Position numbers and translations under genes: made by a program. The notes under the pieces are model-generated. The model saw nothing but the letters and a program-made list of their open reading frames with translations, was not told the origin of the DNA and did no database searches. Below are positions 18,201-25,840 of a stretch of 64,000 nucleotides of DNA, one piece after another. The DNA comes from Ga0077555 sp050250755 (GTDB taxonomy: Bacteria; Pseudomonadota; Alphaproteobacteria; Rhizobiales; Hyphomicrobiaceae): positions 1-64,000 of the forward strand of contig JBFWOB010000005.1 of assembly GCA_050250755.1 (NCBI GenBank). The letters run 5' to 3'. The first letter of the stretch is position 1; every line of letters begins with the position of its first letter.

Positions 18201-19725
18201 TCGGCGTGCTCGTCTGCGCGCTGGTGGACACAATGAAGCTGCCGGAGACCTGCAAGCTTGCCTGCGGGTCGCCGGTGCCGATGCCCACATTGCCGCCGGT
18301 TGTCGCATAGAGTGTGGGATTGCTGGTCTGTCCGGTCGTGGAAACCAGTAAACTCCCGCTCACCTGCAAGGTCGCGGTAGGCGTAATCGTACCAATACCG
18401 ACTTTCTGAAGAGCATTGCTTGCGGTAAACCAAGGCAAGCCGGCGGCATATCCCATGTATGACGTGATCTGTTCGTTGCTTCGATTGAACTTGAAATTAT
18501 TTCCACCTCCGGCCCCGCCATCCGTAAGCGCCTGGACCATCAAAGTTTCATCACTTGCGGCGAGGCGCCAACGCCGCGAGTTCGCTGCAACGTCATTCTC
18601 AAGGAATGCCAACGCGGGTTGTCCCGCCTCGATGCGTACATTCCCGTTCACGTGCATCGGATCGACCGGATTGCTTATGCCAATCCCCACATTCCCATTG
18701 AAATACCCGCTGGAACCGGAAATCGGCCCCGTGGCGGAAACCCCCAAAGTCACCAAGCCGGTATAGGGGCTGAACCATCCCGTATTCGTGCCCGCCTGCG
18801 TGAGCGAAACATATCCCGTGTTGGAGACCACCACCATCCGCGTGGTGCCGCTGGTGATGCGGTCGGTGGCGTCGGGGGTGATGCCGGTCAGCTGCGAGCC
18901 GTCACCCCTGAACCGCGTGGCGCTGACCGTGCCGTAAACATCCAGCTCCGCCGTAGGTGTCACATTGGCCGCGATAGCGGTCCAGCTGGTGAAGCGTCCC
19001 GTGCCCACGACATGAAGGGTGGCGCTCGGTGTGCTGGTGGAGATGCCGACGTTGCCCGCGCGCGTCAAGGTCAGTACCGGGTCAGTAAAACCGCCGGCTG
19101 AGCCGAATTTGAACTTCGCGTCGTCATAGCCGTCCAATCCCGCCATCCACGAGCCGACGCTGTTCTGGGTATAGGACTGGTAGGCGCTCTTTGCCGCGAA
19201 CAGCAACGCCGAGGCATTGTTCGTGCCCGTGGTCGCCTGCAGGCGCATCAACTCGCCCGCGCCCACGATATGCAGGGGTCTGCCGGGATAAGCCGTGCCG
19301 ATACCGATGTTCCCTCCGTCCCCGATGACCATCCGCTGGGTGTTGGATGTCGTGAAGGTAAGGCTGCTGTTCTGGCTGGCGAGGATGCTGGTCGTGCCGC
19401 TGATGATGCGGTCGGTCGCCAGCCCGCCGATCTGGTTGGCGGTGATGCCGGTGAGGCCGGAACCGTCCCCGATGAACTGCGCCGCCGAAAGGTTCCCCGT
19501 CACCGAAACGTCGCCCGCCGTGGTGATGCTGGGGGCGTAGCTCGGGCAGTGGATGTCGAAGTATTTGCCGAAGCCGTCGGGAATCCCGGAGCACAACCGT
19601 CCCAGCGTGTTGCTGGTGATGCTGCCCATGGTCACGATGCGGCCCCAGCTGTCGGCGTGGGCGACGGCCGGTGCCAGCGCCAACGCGCCGATCAGGGCAA
19701 TTCCGAAAAGCCGCGTTCGCAACAT
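15220..19725 (-). CDS. Secreted tail-fibre-like repeat protein with S74 self-cleaving chaperone domain
   Basis: 1501 residues. An N-terminal signal peptide (RTRLFGIALIGALALAPAVAHA) directs export. The body has about 12 degenerate repeats around G-N-V-G-I-G-T-x-x-P-x-x-x-L-x-V-x-G and two GDGSxLTGIT blocks, typical of phage tail fibres and bacterial S74 proteins. The C-terminus (about 1358-1501) is a peptidase S74 intramolecular chaperone: SDARLK places Ser1358 and Lys1363 five residues apart, the spacing of the endosialidase Ser-Lys dyad, then RPVTFHWKD, YGFIAQEVEKVIPE, MDYGAVVVPLVKAVQQL and a coiled coil. It should trimerise and cut itself before Ser1358. No phage structural gene is near, so a surface adhesin or fibre is likely. 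Its target is unknown. Confidence 0.85.
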   Translation of the reverse strand: MLRTRLFGIALIGALALAPAVAHADSWGRIVTMGSITSNTLGRLCSGIPDGFGKYFDIHCPSYAPSITTAGDVSVTGNLSAAQFIGDGSGLTGITANQIGGLATDRIISGTTSILASQNSSLTFTTSNTQRMVIGDGGNIGIGTAYPGRPLHIVGAGELMRLQATTGTNNASALLFAAKSAYQSYTQNSVGSWMAGLDGYDDAKFKFGSAGGFTDPVLTLTRAGNVGISTSTPSATLHVVGTGRFTSWTAIAANVTPTAELDVYGTVSATRFRGDGSQLTGITPDATDRITSGTTRMVVVSNTGYVSLTQAGTNTGWFSPYTGLVTLGVSATGPISGSSGYFNGNVGIGISNPVDPMHVNGNVRIEAGQPALAFLENDVAANSRRWRLAASDETLMVQALTDGGAGGGNNFKFNRSNEQITSYMGYAAGLPWFTASNALQKVGIGTITPTATLQVSGSLLVSTTGQTSNPTLYATTGGNVGIGTGDPQASLQVSGSFIVSTSAQTSTPSLYVGTDGKVGIGTDSPIWALTVRAQPGEYPATVLTNSDWATSSAGSALALTTGATSGNTYGHIQAYTAGASAGGDLVLNGWQGNVGIHTTTPSRTLHVVGPDGAVASLPTDLGPKDVLVIENNANANLGFVAGAGAVSALKFYENGGSVHKGGLQFDHASNLMNLSANADLTMGLTMTTIGSVSVTDALQVGSSSLTCTPSIGGAIRYSTPSIQVCNGGSWVAISGSGGGSAVSSTGAIQFNAGGSFGGDTNNLYWDNANKRLGVGTLAPSSSLHVYGNVPTLRLMDDNDAASYFEIQDTADTQTVLKKVTASGSNMIDLIPAPSDGTSAAKVRLFRTTNTSGAKALEIFRGDGGTTIDHFLGAGSNVNSYLAANGGRVGIGTNTPALGTLEVVSSSDKAMTTPLVLANPNNTSDTSVRMVMAATDSAGANQNGLVHLVAKRRNSGAMDLSVLASPGGSGAPAQRMVIDGQVGSVSFTNAVQIGASSLTCASSISGSIRYNTTSDTLQVCTSGGWKSLVSNTAGLGASAAASSTGAVQFNAGGGFGGDTNNLYWDNANKRLGVGINTPARDLHVYTPGGGGDGIGQFGSAFGAIISGDSGGRGVFGTNLYVDGAQALRTGGTHATYGYAGIAAQWGNLSFYTSDGATTADAVVTPTTRMYISTGGNVGIGTATPSTTLDVNGNIGSQIDQYVYSYKGGASGNVRSGFYLDGTNQFIRFYTGSNERMRIDSSGNVTIGHTSAVGKLDVRATGTNAIYAETNGGGATLYGYNTGANYGVRAYSASSHALYAEAATNGYGLYGRAGSTTGYAGIMGYNNSSTYYGTLGGNNGYGIYCYGTYCGGNVAWTPASDARLKEHVSTLAEAQGLDLIAKLRPVTFHWKDSNIDKVRGLQYGFIAQEVEKVIPEVVVKGEASMKVHHADGSVETVSDTKAMDYGAVVVPLVKAVQQLKAENEQLASETLRMKAVNDNLEVETQYLKRRLDLIERKLQSARR

Positions 19726-19955
19726 GCCGACAGGTTAAACGAAATCATCAGCCTGGCCTTCACTCCTGCCTCATCTTCATGCAACCCCATGTGGCAGGAT
19801 TGTTGTCCGCCGCCATCTGACTTTAACTCCCGGGATATGCACTCAGGGCGCGAACGGGAGCGAGCCAACCGGCGAACTCAGTATGTCTTCAACTCGAACG
19901 CACCAAACGATCCAACCCATAAGACCGGCTCGGCGCCCGGTCGCGATACCACGGT

Positions 19956-20273
19956 TCAGTTAGGTATCATTGATCCGCCAACACGCCGCGCTTCCGCGAT
20001 CATTCCGATCAGTGATTGGACGCAGGCCAGGTCCGGCCCATGGAGCCCACCTTCGTGCATCATGTCGTGTAAGAGTTCCTCGTAGCCGCTCACCGATGCC
20101 AGGACGGCCGCTGCGGTCTCCTGCAGATATTTCCGCTCGGCGACGTCGTCGCACGATGTCCAGGCCTCCAGGTCATCCTCGAGATCAGCCAGGAACAGCG
20201 CAAGCGACAGCGCCATGCGCTTCAGTTCCTGATTGTTAGCGGCGACCACCACGTCCGTGCGCATTGTTCCCAT
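19956..20273 (-). CDS. Hypothetical helical protein
   Basis: 105 residues from ATG 20273; a second ATG at 20264 and a longer frame to 20357 are alternatives. Mostly helical and acidic: NNQELKRMALSLALFLADLEDDLEAW, ERKYLQETAAAVLASVSGYEELLHDMMHE. No membrane helix predicted and no known family. It is the first gene past the large S74 protein and reads toward it, 230 bases away. Confidence 0.5.
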   Translation of the reverse strand: MGTMRTDVVVAANNQELKRMALSLALFLADLEDDLEAWTSCDDVAERKYLQETAAAVLASVSGYEELLHDMMHEGGLHGPDLACVQSLIGMIAEARRVGGSMIPN

Positions 20274-20428
20274 ACACGCACCATGCGCGCCGACGCGAGG
20301 TTCAGCAAGACGTTGCCTGCGTGCAATGACGCCGAATGAGGCACCGTCGTACTCCAATCCGCTTCGTATGATGAACCGCCCGGAAAAGCGTGCGCGACCG
20401 GCCGCTCAGCGTCCCCGCAAAACACAAA

Positions 20429-20448
20429 CGGCGCCCCCAAGGGCGCCG
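20429..20448 (-). terminator. GC-rich hairpin, possible minus-strand terminator
   Basis: CGGCGCCC pairs with GGGCGCCG around a CCAA loop. Reading the minus strand, the stem is followed by GTTTGTGTTTTG, a broken T-run. No minus-strand gene clearly ends here, so it could also be a regulatory hairpin in 20274-20558, which is otherwise empty. Confidence 0.4.
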
Positions 20449-20558
20449 GTCAGAGGATTGATCTGTGCTGAAAAACCCCTCGCTGACCTTCATACCGTAA
20501 CCCGGCAGCGGGTTCGCGTCACCGAAAACAATGCCAAGTGCTTATCTTTTGTGCAGTC

Positions 20559-20858
20559 ATGTGCGATCTCGCGCCACCATGCTATGTTCAGTGCGTGACA
20601 CCAACCTGCACCTTTGACGTCATCCGCAAGGTGTTGCGGTTCCTCGACGACGAAGTTGCCTCACCCGGAGTATCCTGGAACGCCACCCGCGCACGCATGC
20701 TCACCATGACCGACGTTGCCGCACGGGCCTTGTCGTCCGTGAACGCTGTGGAACCGCAGCGTATGGCTGCGCTTGCGCGCGCCGTGACCGCCATCCAGAA
20801 CGATGAGTTTGCGGAGGCGCGGGATCTTATCTTGGCGGCGATCAGCGACCTGCCGTGA
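20559..20858 (+). CDS. Hypothetical helical protein
   Basis: 99 residues from ATG 20559; GTG 20538 and GTG 20595 are alternative starts and none has a strong Shine-Dalgarno. TFDVIRKVLRFLDDEVASPGVSWN is followed by TMTDVAARALSSVNAVEP and AEARDLILAAISDLP. All-helical, soluble, no family recognised. It precedes the SRAP gene by 113 bases on the same strand. Confidence 0.5.
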   Translation: MCDLAPPCYVQCVTPTCTFDVIRKVLRFLDDEVASPGVSWNATRARMLTMTDVAARALSSVNAVEPQRMAALARAVTAIQNDEFAEARDLILAAISDLP

Positions 20859-20971
20859 CTTGGGCCGCATGAGGCATTCGCGCCGCCATCCGCGATCGCC
20901 AGGCGCGGCCTTTTCTTCACCGACCTCTCCCCTTAGCGTGCGCCATCGTCTGCCCGTCGCGGAGCCAGCCC

Positions 20972-21637
20972 GTGTGCAATCTTTACTCGATCACGCGCAA
21001 TGCCGAAGCCATCGCCGACCTGTTCCGCGTCAGCCATAACCGGAGCCAGGTGTTCGATCCGATGCCCGCCGTGTTTCCGGGTTGGAACGCGCCGGTGGTC
21101 AGGCGCGCGGAGGACGGCGAACGGGAACTGCTGCCGATGAGCTGGGGGTTTGTCCTGCCCCAGCCCGGAAGAGCGGCAAGGAGGGTCACCAACACCCGTG
21201 ACGACAAGATGCTGACGCGCTTCTGGAAGGATGCCGTGACGCGACGGCGGTGTCTGGTGCCCGCCACCGCGTTTTGCGAACCCAACGACGGCAGGCGCCC
21301 CGGCGAGAAGGCCACGTGGCACTGGTTCGCGTTGCGGGGCACCGAACCCCGACCACCCTTCTCGTTCGCGGGCATCTGGCAGGCGTGGAAAGGTCCGCTC
21401 AAGAAGGATGGGCCGCCGGTTGTCCTAAATACTTACAGCATTCTTACCACCACCCCCAGCAGCGCCACCTCCTCCATCAATCACGAACGGTCGCCGGTGC
21501 TGCTCACGTCTGATGAAGATCGGGATTTATGGCTGGACGGAACAGCCGATGACGCGCTGGCGCTGGTGAAGCCCATTGACGGCAACCGCCTCGCCATCGT
21601 GCAGGCCGGACTGGAAAAGGAAGACCTGCTTGCGTAG
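20972..21637 (+). CDS. SOS response-associated peptidase family protein (SRAP/YedK/HMCES)
   Basis: 221 residues from GTG 20972, so that after Met removal Cys2 becomes N-terminal, as the family requires for crosslinking to abasic sites in single-stranded DNA. Motifs: MCNLYS at the start, NTRDDK (about 71), RCLVPATAFCE (about 92) and SINHERSPVLL with the conserved His (about 168). Many SRAPs read MCGRY and NARSE, so this is a divergent member. Role: protection of ssDNA carrying abasic sites, useful during plasmid replication or transfer. Confidence 0.9.
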   Translation: MCNLYSITRNAEAIADLFRVSHNRSQVFDPMPAVFPGWNAPVVRRAEDGERELLPMSWGFVLPQPGRAARRVTNTRDDKMLTRFWKDAVTRRRCLVPATAFCEPNDGRRPGEKATWHWFALRGTEPRPPFSFAGIWQAWKGPLKKDGPPVVLNTYSILTTTPSSATSSINHERSPVLLTSDEDRDLWLDGTADDALALVKPIDGNRLAIVQAGLEKEDLLA

Positions 21638-21731
21638 TTTCGCCAATGTCCGAATGTGCCTCTTGGCGCGGCACATGTATTGCGCGTGTATTCATAGCGG
21701 GTCATAGGTTCGTCGAACGAAAGACCCCGAC

Positions 21732-22190
21732 GTGCCCTCCGACGACTGCCATGCGATTTACTGCACCCGCACCGCCACCATCATCGACCTCTGCCACGGA
21801 ACTGCCCTTCAGCAACAGGCGCGCTTACGTGCTCTGACCGCTGACTATGGACAAGACCTCGTCGTTCTGCCCTTCGCCGAGGCCTGCCAGCGACAAGATG
21901 AGGCCGCGAGGTCCGGCCCCGTGGAAATCACCGGCGCCCGGTGGCGGGAGGCCCTCGAGGTTCTGCCGCCCGTCGGCTGGCAGAACGACGGCGCACGCGA
22001 AAGCTTCAAACAGTCCGAGCGCATCACCGGCATGATCACAAGCATCTACGTCCGCCTGGGCGACCGGCATTTCACTTTCGCGGACGATATCCGCACACCG
22101 CATGCGCTCTGCTGCGAAATCGTGGTGCAATCCAACGCGTATCTCGCGCAGGAAGGCCGTGGGGAGCCTGAACGCGAACCTGAACGCTGA
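21732..22190 (+). CDS. Hypothetical element protein
   Basis: 152 residues from GTG 21732. No family that I can name with certainty. Residues about 75-140 (EALEVLPPVGWQNDG, ERITGMITSIYVRLGDRHFTF, DDIRTPHALCCEIV) are related to the next gene, which has RVNDRHFRFEADALMAHIQI. The two are therefore neighbouring paralogues that share a small alpha/beta unit. Its C-terminus is charged (EPEREPER). Confidence 0.6.
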   Translation: MPSDDCHAIYCTRTATIIDLCHGTALQQQARLRALTADYGQDLVVLPFAEACQRQDEAARSGPVEITGARWREALEVLPPVGWQNDGARESFKQSERITGMITSIYVRLGDRHFTFADDIRTPHALCCEIVVQSNAYLAQEGRGEPEREPER

Positions 22191-22211
22191 ACCCAAAGAC
22201 TGACAGTTGCC

Positions 22212-22529
22212 GTGAACGGTCATGCGCCCCTTCCCAACCTGCCCCTTGAGCCGGCCCTCCACCCTGCAACGCCCGCCGCGCCCGTTCCGATTTCCGAGGA
22301 AGCGTTCCACCGCGCGATGGAACGCGCGGTCGCCTACACCTCCTCATTCGCCGGCGATACCTTCCTCGTTCCGGCCCAATTCGGCATGCATGCCTTTGTG
22401 CGCGTGAACGATCGGCATTTCCGGTTCGAAGCCGACGCCCTCATGGCTCACATTCAGATTCTCCGCCACGTGGGGGATGCACCGGCCCGAATGGAGAACG
22501 ACCTACGCTCGTACCGGCGCTCATCTTAG
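22212..22529 (+). CDS. Hypothetical element protein, paralogue of its upstream neighbour
   Basis: 105 residues from GTG 22212, 21 bases after the previous stop. It has a proline-rich opening, then SEEAFHRAMERAVAYTSSFAGDTF and RVNDRHFRFEADALMAHIQILRHV. The latter aligns with the end of the 152-residue protein before it. Soluble, function unknown. Confidence 0.6.
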   Translation: MNGHAPLPNLPLEPALHPATPAAPVPISEEAFHRAMERAVAYTSSFAGDTFLVPAQFGMHAFVRVNDRHFRFEADALMAHIQILRHVGDAPARMENDLRSYRRSS

Positions 22530-22694
22530 GCCGTCAAATAGAAAGGCGACCGAAAAGTAATGTGTGCAGGGTCACCCTCGAGTAATTGCGCAAAATGCGC
22601 ACCATGCCGTGATTAACCGATTGATAATTTGATGCAAATATCCAAAGACGGAATCACCGGCCGAATCGGTGAAAACCCGTGGGGAAAAAGGCAA

Positions 22695-23024
22695 ATGGCC
22701 AAAATCAACGGATTGGAAAAAATGACCTATGCGCAACTCGCGGAACTGCGGGGGCGCGTCGATGCTGCCATGGAAGCGGCCAAGGCCGCCGAGAAGGGCA
22801 AACTGCGGACTGAAATGGAAGCAATGGCGGTCAAGGCCGGGCTGTCGCTGTCCGAGGTGGTCGGCCGCCGCGACCGTCGGCCCAAGGCCACGGGAAGCAA
22901 GGTTGCACCCAAGTACCGCAATCCTCAAAATCCGGAGGAGACGTGGGCCGGGCGCGGGAGACAGCCCCGCTGGGTCGTGGCCGCGCTCAAAAGGGGCCGG
23001 AAACTGGAAAGTTTCCTCATCTAG
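22695..23024 (+). CDS. H-NS family nucleoid-associated protein
   Basis: 109 residues from ATG 22695 (AAAAAGG upstream); an in-frame ATG at 22629 is less likely. The N-terminal coiled-coil oligomerisation part is MTYAQLAELRGRVDAAMEAAKAAEKGKLRTEME. After a basic linker (RRDRRPK) comes the H-NS C-terminal domain: KYRNPQNPEETWAGRGRQP, with RGRQP in the position of the AT-groove-binding hook motif. Family role: binding and silencing of AT-rich, horizontally acquired DNA. Mobile elements often carry such stealth proteins. A good terminator follows. Confidence 0.92.
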   Translation: MAKINGLEKMTYAQLAELRGRVDAAMEAAKAAEKGKLRTEMEAMAVKAGLSLSEVVGRRDRRPKATGSKVAPKYRNPQNPEETWAGRGRQPRWVVAALKRGRKLESFLI

Positions 23025-23054
23025 GAAATAAATACGTTTCGACCGGGAAAGGTG

Positions 23055-23080
23055 AAGCGCCCCGTTTGGGGCGCTTTTGT
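23055..23080 (+). terminator. Rho-independent terminator after the H-NS gene
   Basis: AAGCGCCCC pairs with GGGGCGCTT around a GTTT loop, followed by TTGTTTTG. It starts 30 bases after the H-NS stop codon. Confidence 0.85.
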
Positions 23081-23139
23081 TTTGTCGGTCCGCACATGTG
23101 CGACCCGCCCCGATTCACCGCAGATGGACGCACCCCGGA

Positions 23140-23607
23140 CTAGAGGCGGAGCGCCAGCTCAAGTTCGCCACGCTCAAACGCCGTTTCCATGAACGTCAAC
23201 TCCTTTGCGGTCAACCCGGCCGAACGGCCGTACGTGCGCCACCGTGCGGTGACACGTGCAATGTCGCGGGCGATGGCCCGCGCCGCATCAAGCACTTACC
23301 CCGAGCAGATACTCACGCATCCCAAGAGCGCCGTTGCGCCGCCCGGCGGCGTGCGCCCGCTGGATGAGCATCTGCCCCCAACGGTCGGGTGTGCTGTCTG
23401 CGAACGCCCCGAACAATGCCTCACCCGACCGCGTGTGGAACACCCGCGCCGCCAGCGGCAGTGTGGGAGCGAGCGCATAGGCTTCCCTATCCCGCAACCA
23501 TTCCTTCCCATAGCGAAACGACGCACCCGCCCCATCGCGCATCCACAACGTCCCACGGACACCGTCCGCGCGCCAACCATCGCGTGCACCGTGATGGTCG
23601 GGTTCAT
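23140..23607 (-). pseudogene. hipA toxin remnant with the kinase core deleted
   Basis: Minus-strand frames give a HipA N-terminal domain: MNPTITVHAMVGARTVSVG, then after a frameshift FRYGKEWLRDREAYALAP and FGAFADSTPDRWGQMLIQRA. The end is a typical HipA C-terminal helix: DIARVTARWRTYGRSAG, LTAKELTFMETAF. The roughly 250 residues between, which hold the kinase P-loop and catalytic loop, are missing. HipA is a Ser kinase toxin acting on translation; this copy cannot act. Preceded by a hipB-like gene on the same strand. Confidence 0.8.
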
Positions 23608-23939
23608 GTCCACAGGTCTTTCCTGCGTGAGGCGCGCACGCGCTTCGGCATGCCCTCCCGCATCAGGGCCACGCCCACGTCGTCCCTCTCCGGCGCCGCC
23701 AGCGTTCCAATCCCCTCATGCAAGCCGAGGACGAACAGAACCGTGGCATAGATGCCCAAGGACACCGCGGCATCGCCCCGCTCCACCCGCGCGACCGTCG
23801 CCATCGAAACAAACGACCGTTCCGCCACCGGACGGACGGTCCAGCGCCGCCGGATACGTGCCACGCGGATATCGGCGCCAAGGCGTTTCAGGGCTTTCTC
23901 CACGGGCATGGGCAGCGTTATGAGGGATTTTGATTTCAT
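23604..23939 (-). CDS. HipB-like XRE-family antitoxin/repressor
   Basis: 111 residues. PVEKALKRLGADIRVARIRRRWTV begins a Cro/C1 helix-turn-helix, with the recognition part VAERSFVSMATVARVERGDAAVSLG (about 38-62). The C-terminal tail is basic. HipB represses its own promoter and neutralises HipA. It overlaps the hipA remnant by 4 bases. The partner toxin is destroyed, so the gene may persist as an autonomous repressor. The 247 bases upstream are AT-rich near 23930-24000, fitting a promoter. Confidence 0.8.
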   Translation of the reverse strand: MKSKSLITLPMPVEKALKRLGADIRVARIRRRWTVRPVAERSFVSMATVARVERGDAAVSLGIYATVLFVLGLHEGIGTLAAPERDDVGVALMREGMPKRVRASRRKDLWT

Positions 23940-24082
23940 AACTATAATATATGACCAATTAACCCGTTAAACAACTCATCGAATAATCATTATTTGAAAA
24001 TGGCGCATTATTATATTTTCTCGGAGGCCTCCTTATCAATCGCCATTTGCCGTTGCGCGGGCATCGCTCCTATGCGCCCGAT

Positions 24083-24150
24083 GGGAGAGATGAGGGGGAG
24101 AGGGAAGGAGGAGAAAAGGGAACCGGAGAAGGCGGGAGGGAAAGGCCCGG
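24083..24150 (+). promoter_or_regulatory. G-rich purine tract in the leader of the DUF6878 cluster
   Basis: At 24083-24150 the + strand is almost all purine, with repeated GGG runs (GGGAGAG, GGGGGAG, GGGAAGG, AAGGG, CGGGAGGG). Similar tracts lie at 26803-26850, 28112-28150 and 40675-40742, each shortly before an element gene. They could form G-quadruplexes or serve as transcript leaders. Confidence 0.45.
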
Positions 24151-24186
24151 CCCGCACGGCCGGTGCCAATCAGCGAAAGCATCACC

Positions 24187-24591
24187 ATGATCCCGCAAGC
24201 CACTCCCCCCGCACCTTCACCTGAGGAAGCGTTGGACCAACGCAAAAACCAGATCTTCTCCCGTCTCGCCGCGCTCGGCGCGGCCACCGCCCACGTGGAG
24301 TACGACGGAGAGAGCGATTCCGGCCAGATCCACGCTATCGCCGCGGCCGCCGCCGATGGCACACCCATTCAACTCCACGTGCCCACCGATGCAAGCGCCG
24401 ACCCGCAGTATCCGACCCTTCACGATTGCATTGAGGACTTCTGCTGGGACCTCCTGGTGTTCCACCACGCCGGGTACGAGAACAACGACGGCGGCTTCGG
24501 CACCTTCACGTTCACGGTTTCCGACAAGACCATCGAGCTGCGCCACAGCGACCGCTTCGTGGACTTCAGCACAACGACCACGGAGGTGTGA
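24187..24591 (+). CDS. DUF6878 family protein
   Basis: 134 residues from ATG 24187. The middle matches my memory of DUF6878: FSRLAALGAATAHVEYDGESDSGQI, then LHDCIEDFCWDLLVFHHAGYENNDGGFGTFTF and a closing strand TIELRHSDRF. The family is uncharacterised and typical of rhizobial plasmids and integrative elements. It heads a tight cluster: the next gene starts 1 base after its stop and the third overlaps the second. Confidence 0.75.
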   Translation: MIPQATPPAPSPEEALDQRKNQIFSRLAALGAATAHVEYDGESDSGQIHAIAAAAADGTPIQLHVPTDASADPQYPTLHDCIEDFCWDLLVFHHAGYENNDGGFGTFTFTVSDKTIELRHSDRFVDFSTTTTEV

Positions 24592-24592
24592 C

Positions 24593-25018
24593 ATGGCAAA
24601 CTACTACGCCACCACCCGCACGAATTACTTCCGCGTGAAGGACGCCGAGGCCTTTGAGGCCTGGTGCGCCGACCTCAATCTCGAGTTCTGGAAGCAGGAC
24701 ACCGGCCCCAACGCGTACTACGCATGCACCGCCGACACCGGCGATTGCTGCGGCTGGCCGAGCCAACGCCGGATGACCGATGAAGATGGCTGCGAGGACT
24801 ATGTGGATATTGATTTCACGGGCGAACTGGCTGAGCACGTGCATGAACGCGATTGCGCCGTGCTGATAGAAATCGGCAGCGAGAAACTCCGCTACCTTGT
24901 CGGCGTGGCGATCGCCGTGCATCCCGACGGGCGCCTTCACAGCCTCAACATCGCTGATATCTACGAGTGCGCGCGCCAAGCCTTCCCCGGTATTAACGTG
25001 ACGGAGGCGCAGTATTGA
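24593..25018 (+). CDS. Hypothetical element protein
   Basis: 141 residues, start ATG 24593 with GGAGGTG just upstream. NYYATTRTNYFRVKDAEAF opens a protein with several aromatic and acidic residues and the segment SEKLRYLVGVAIAVHPDG. No family I can name. It is coupled to the next gene through TGATG. Confidence 0.65.
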   Translation: MANYYATTRTNYFRVKDAEAFEAWCADLNLEFWKQDTGPNAYYACTADTGDCCGWPSQRRMTDEDGCEDYVDIDFTGELAEHVHERDCAVLIEIGSEKLRYLVGVAIAVHPDGRLHSLNIADIYECARQAFPGINVTEAQY

Positions 25019-25227
25019 TGAGCCCCGCAGAACATTCCAACCGCACGTTCATCATCGACGCTGCGGCGTCCGACTACGAATACCTCGTGGTGGAGGTTGA
25101 CGGTATCGCCACGGTCATCATCAAGCGCGAGGCGGAAGGCATCATCGCGGATATCCGTCCTATCTGCGGCACGGAAGCAGTCGCCAGCGCCTTCGCCTTC
25201 GATGCCGAGTTGCTCGGTAGGGATTGA
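25018..25227 (+). CDS. Hypothetical small element protein
   Basis: 69 residues. The start codon overlaps the previous stop (TGATG at 25016-25020), so expression depends on upstream translation. A compact beta-rich sequence: DYEYLVVEVDGIATVIIKREAEG. Function unknown. Confidence 0.65.
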   Translation: MSPAEHSNRTFIIDAAASDYEYLVVEVDGIATVIIKREAEGIIADIRPICGTEAVASAFAFDAELLGRD

Positions 25228-25290
25228 GGGGTGGACGCAGCCCCACACGCCATACCAAACCAAACGATAATCCAATGAAAGCATATTCCC

Positions 25291-25746
25291 GTGGCCCATC
25301 CCTATCATCACGCCCTGTCCTCCGTCCGCAAATGGGGCGGCAAGGTCGAGGATTACCTTCCCATCCATAGCTGGTTTGATGAAAGCAAGGGCATCATCGC
25401 CGACTACCGCCATCGTTGCCTGAGGCACCATGCCCAAGGCATCCAGCAGTGCGAAATCCTGTTCGGCGCCACCATCACCCTGTCAACCGGCAAGGTCATT
25501 CCCACCCGCTGGGTGGGCGAGCAGCACGTCCGTGAGGATCTGGGGCGCATCCCCTCGTTCGCCGATTGGGTGCGCTGCATCCGGCCGGAACCTTGGATGG
25601 GCAGGGCCACGAATTTGTCGTTCGAGGACGCGCCTGCCGATGCGAACGAATGCGGCCGCTCTGGCCCAATTTCTAGGGACCCACGCTCATCACGCAATCG
25701 TGAAACCGCGGCGATTGCGGAGCATGACGGCAGCTCTCCGCGGTAA
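25291..25746 (+). CDS. DUF6915 family protein
   Basis: 151 residues from GTG 25291. Residues 1-105 match what I know as DUF6915: MAHPYHHALSSVRKWGGKVED, IHSWFDESKGIIADYRHRCLRHHAQGI, HVREDLGRIPSFADWVRCI, EPWM. Conserved His and Trp residues suggest a metal site, which is inference. The C-terminal 45 residues (RSGPISRDPRSSRNRET) are unlike the family and may come from a late frameshift. Confidence 0.75.
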   Translation: MAHPYHHALSSVRKWGGKVEDYLPIHSWFDESKGIIADYRHRCLRHHAQGIQQCEILFGATITLSTGKVIPTRWVGEQHVREDLGRIPSFADWVRCIRPEPWMGRATNLSFEDAPADANECGRSGPISRDPRSSRNRETAAIAEHDGSSPR

Positions 25747-25840
25747 TACTGCAAGAACAATCAGTGGCTTGTTCGGCTTCTGTGGCCACCGCATCTCTGG
25801 CCCTGCGCCATTCCCCGGCGCTCCCATCGGAGGTGCAGCC

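Noticed and set aside
15220..19725. DNA-level repeats in the large S74 gene as a CRISPR or satellite array
   Set aside because: They are codon-level repeats of the GNVGIGT protein unit.
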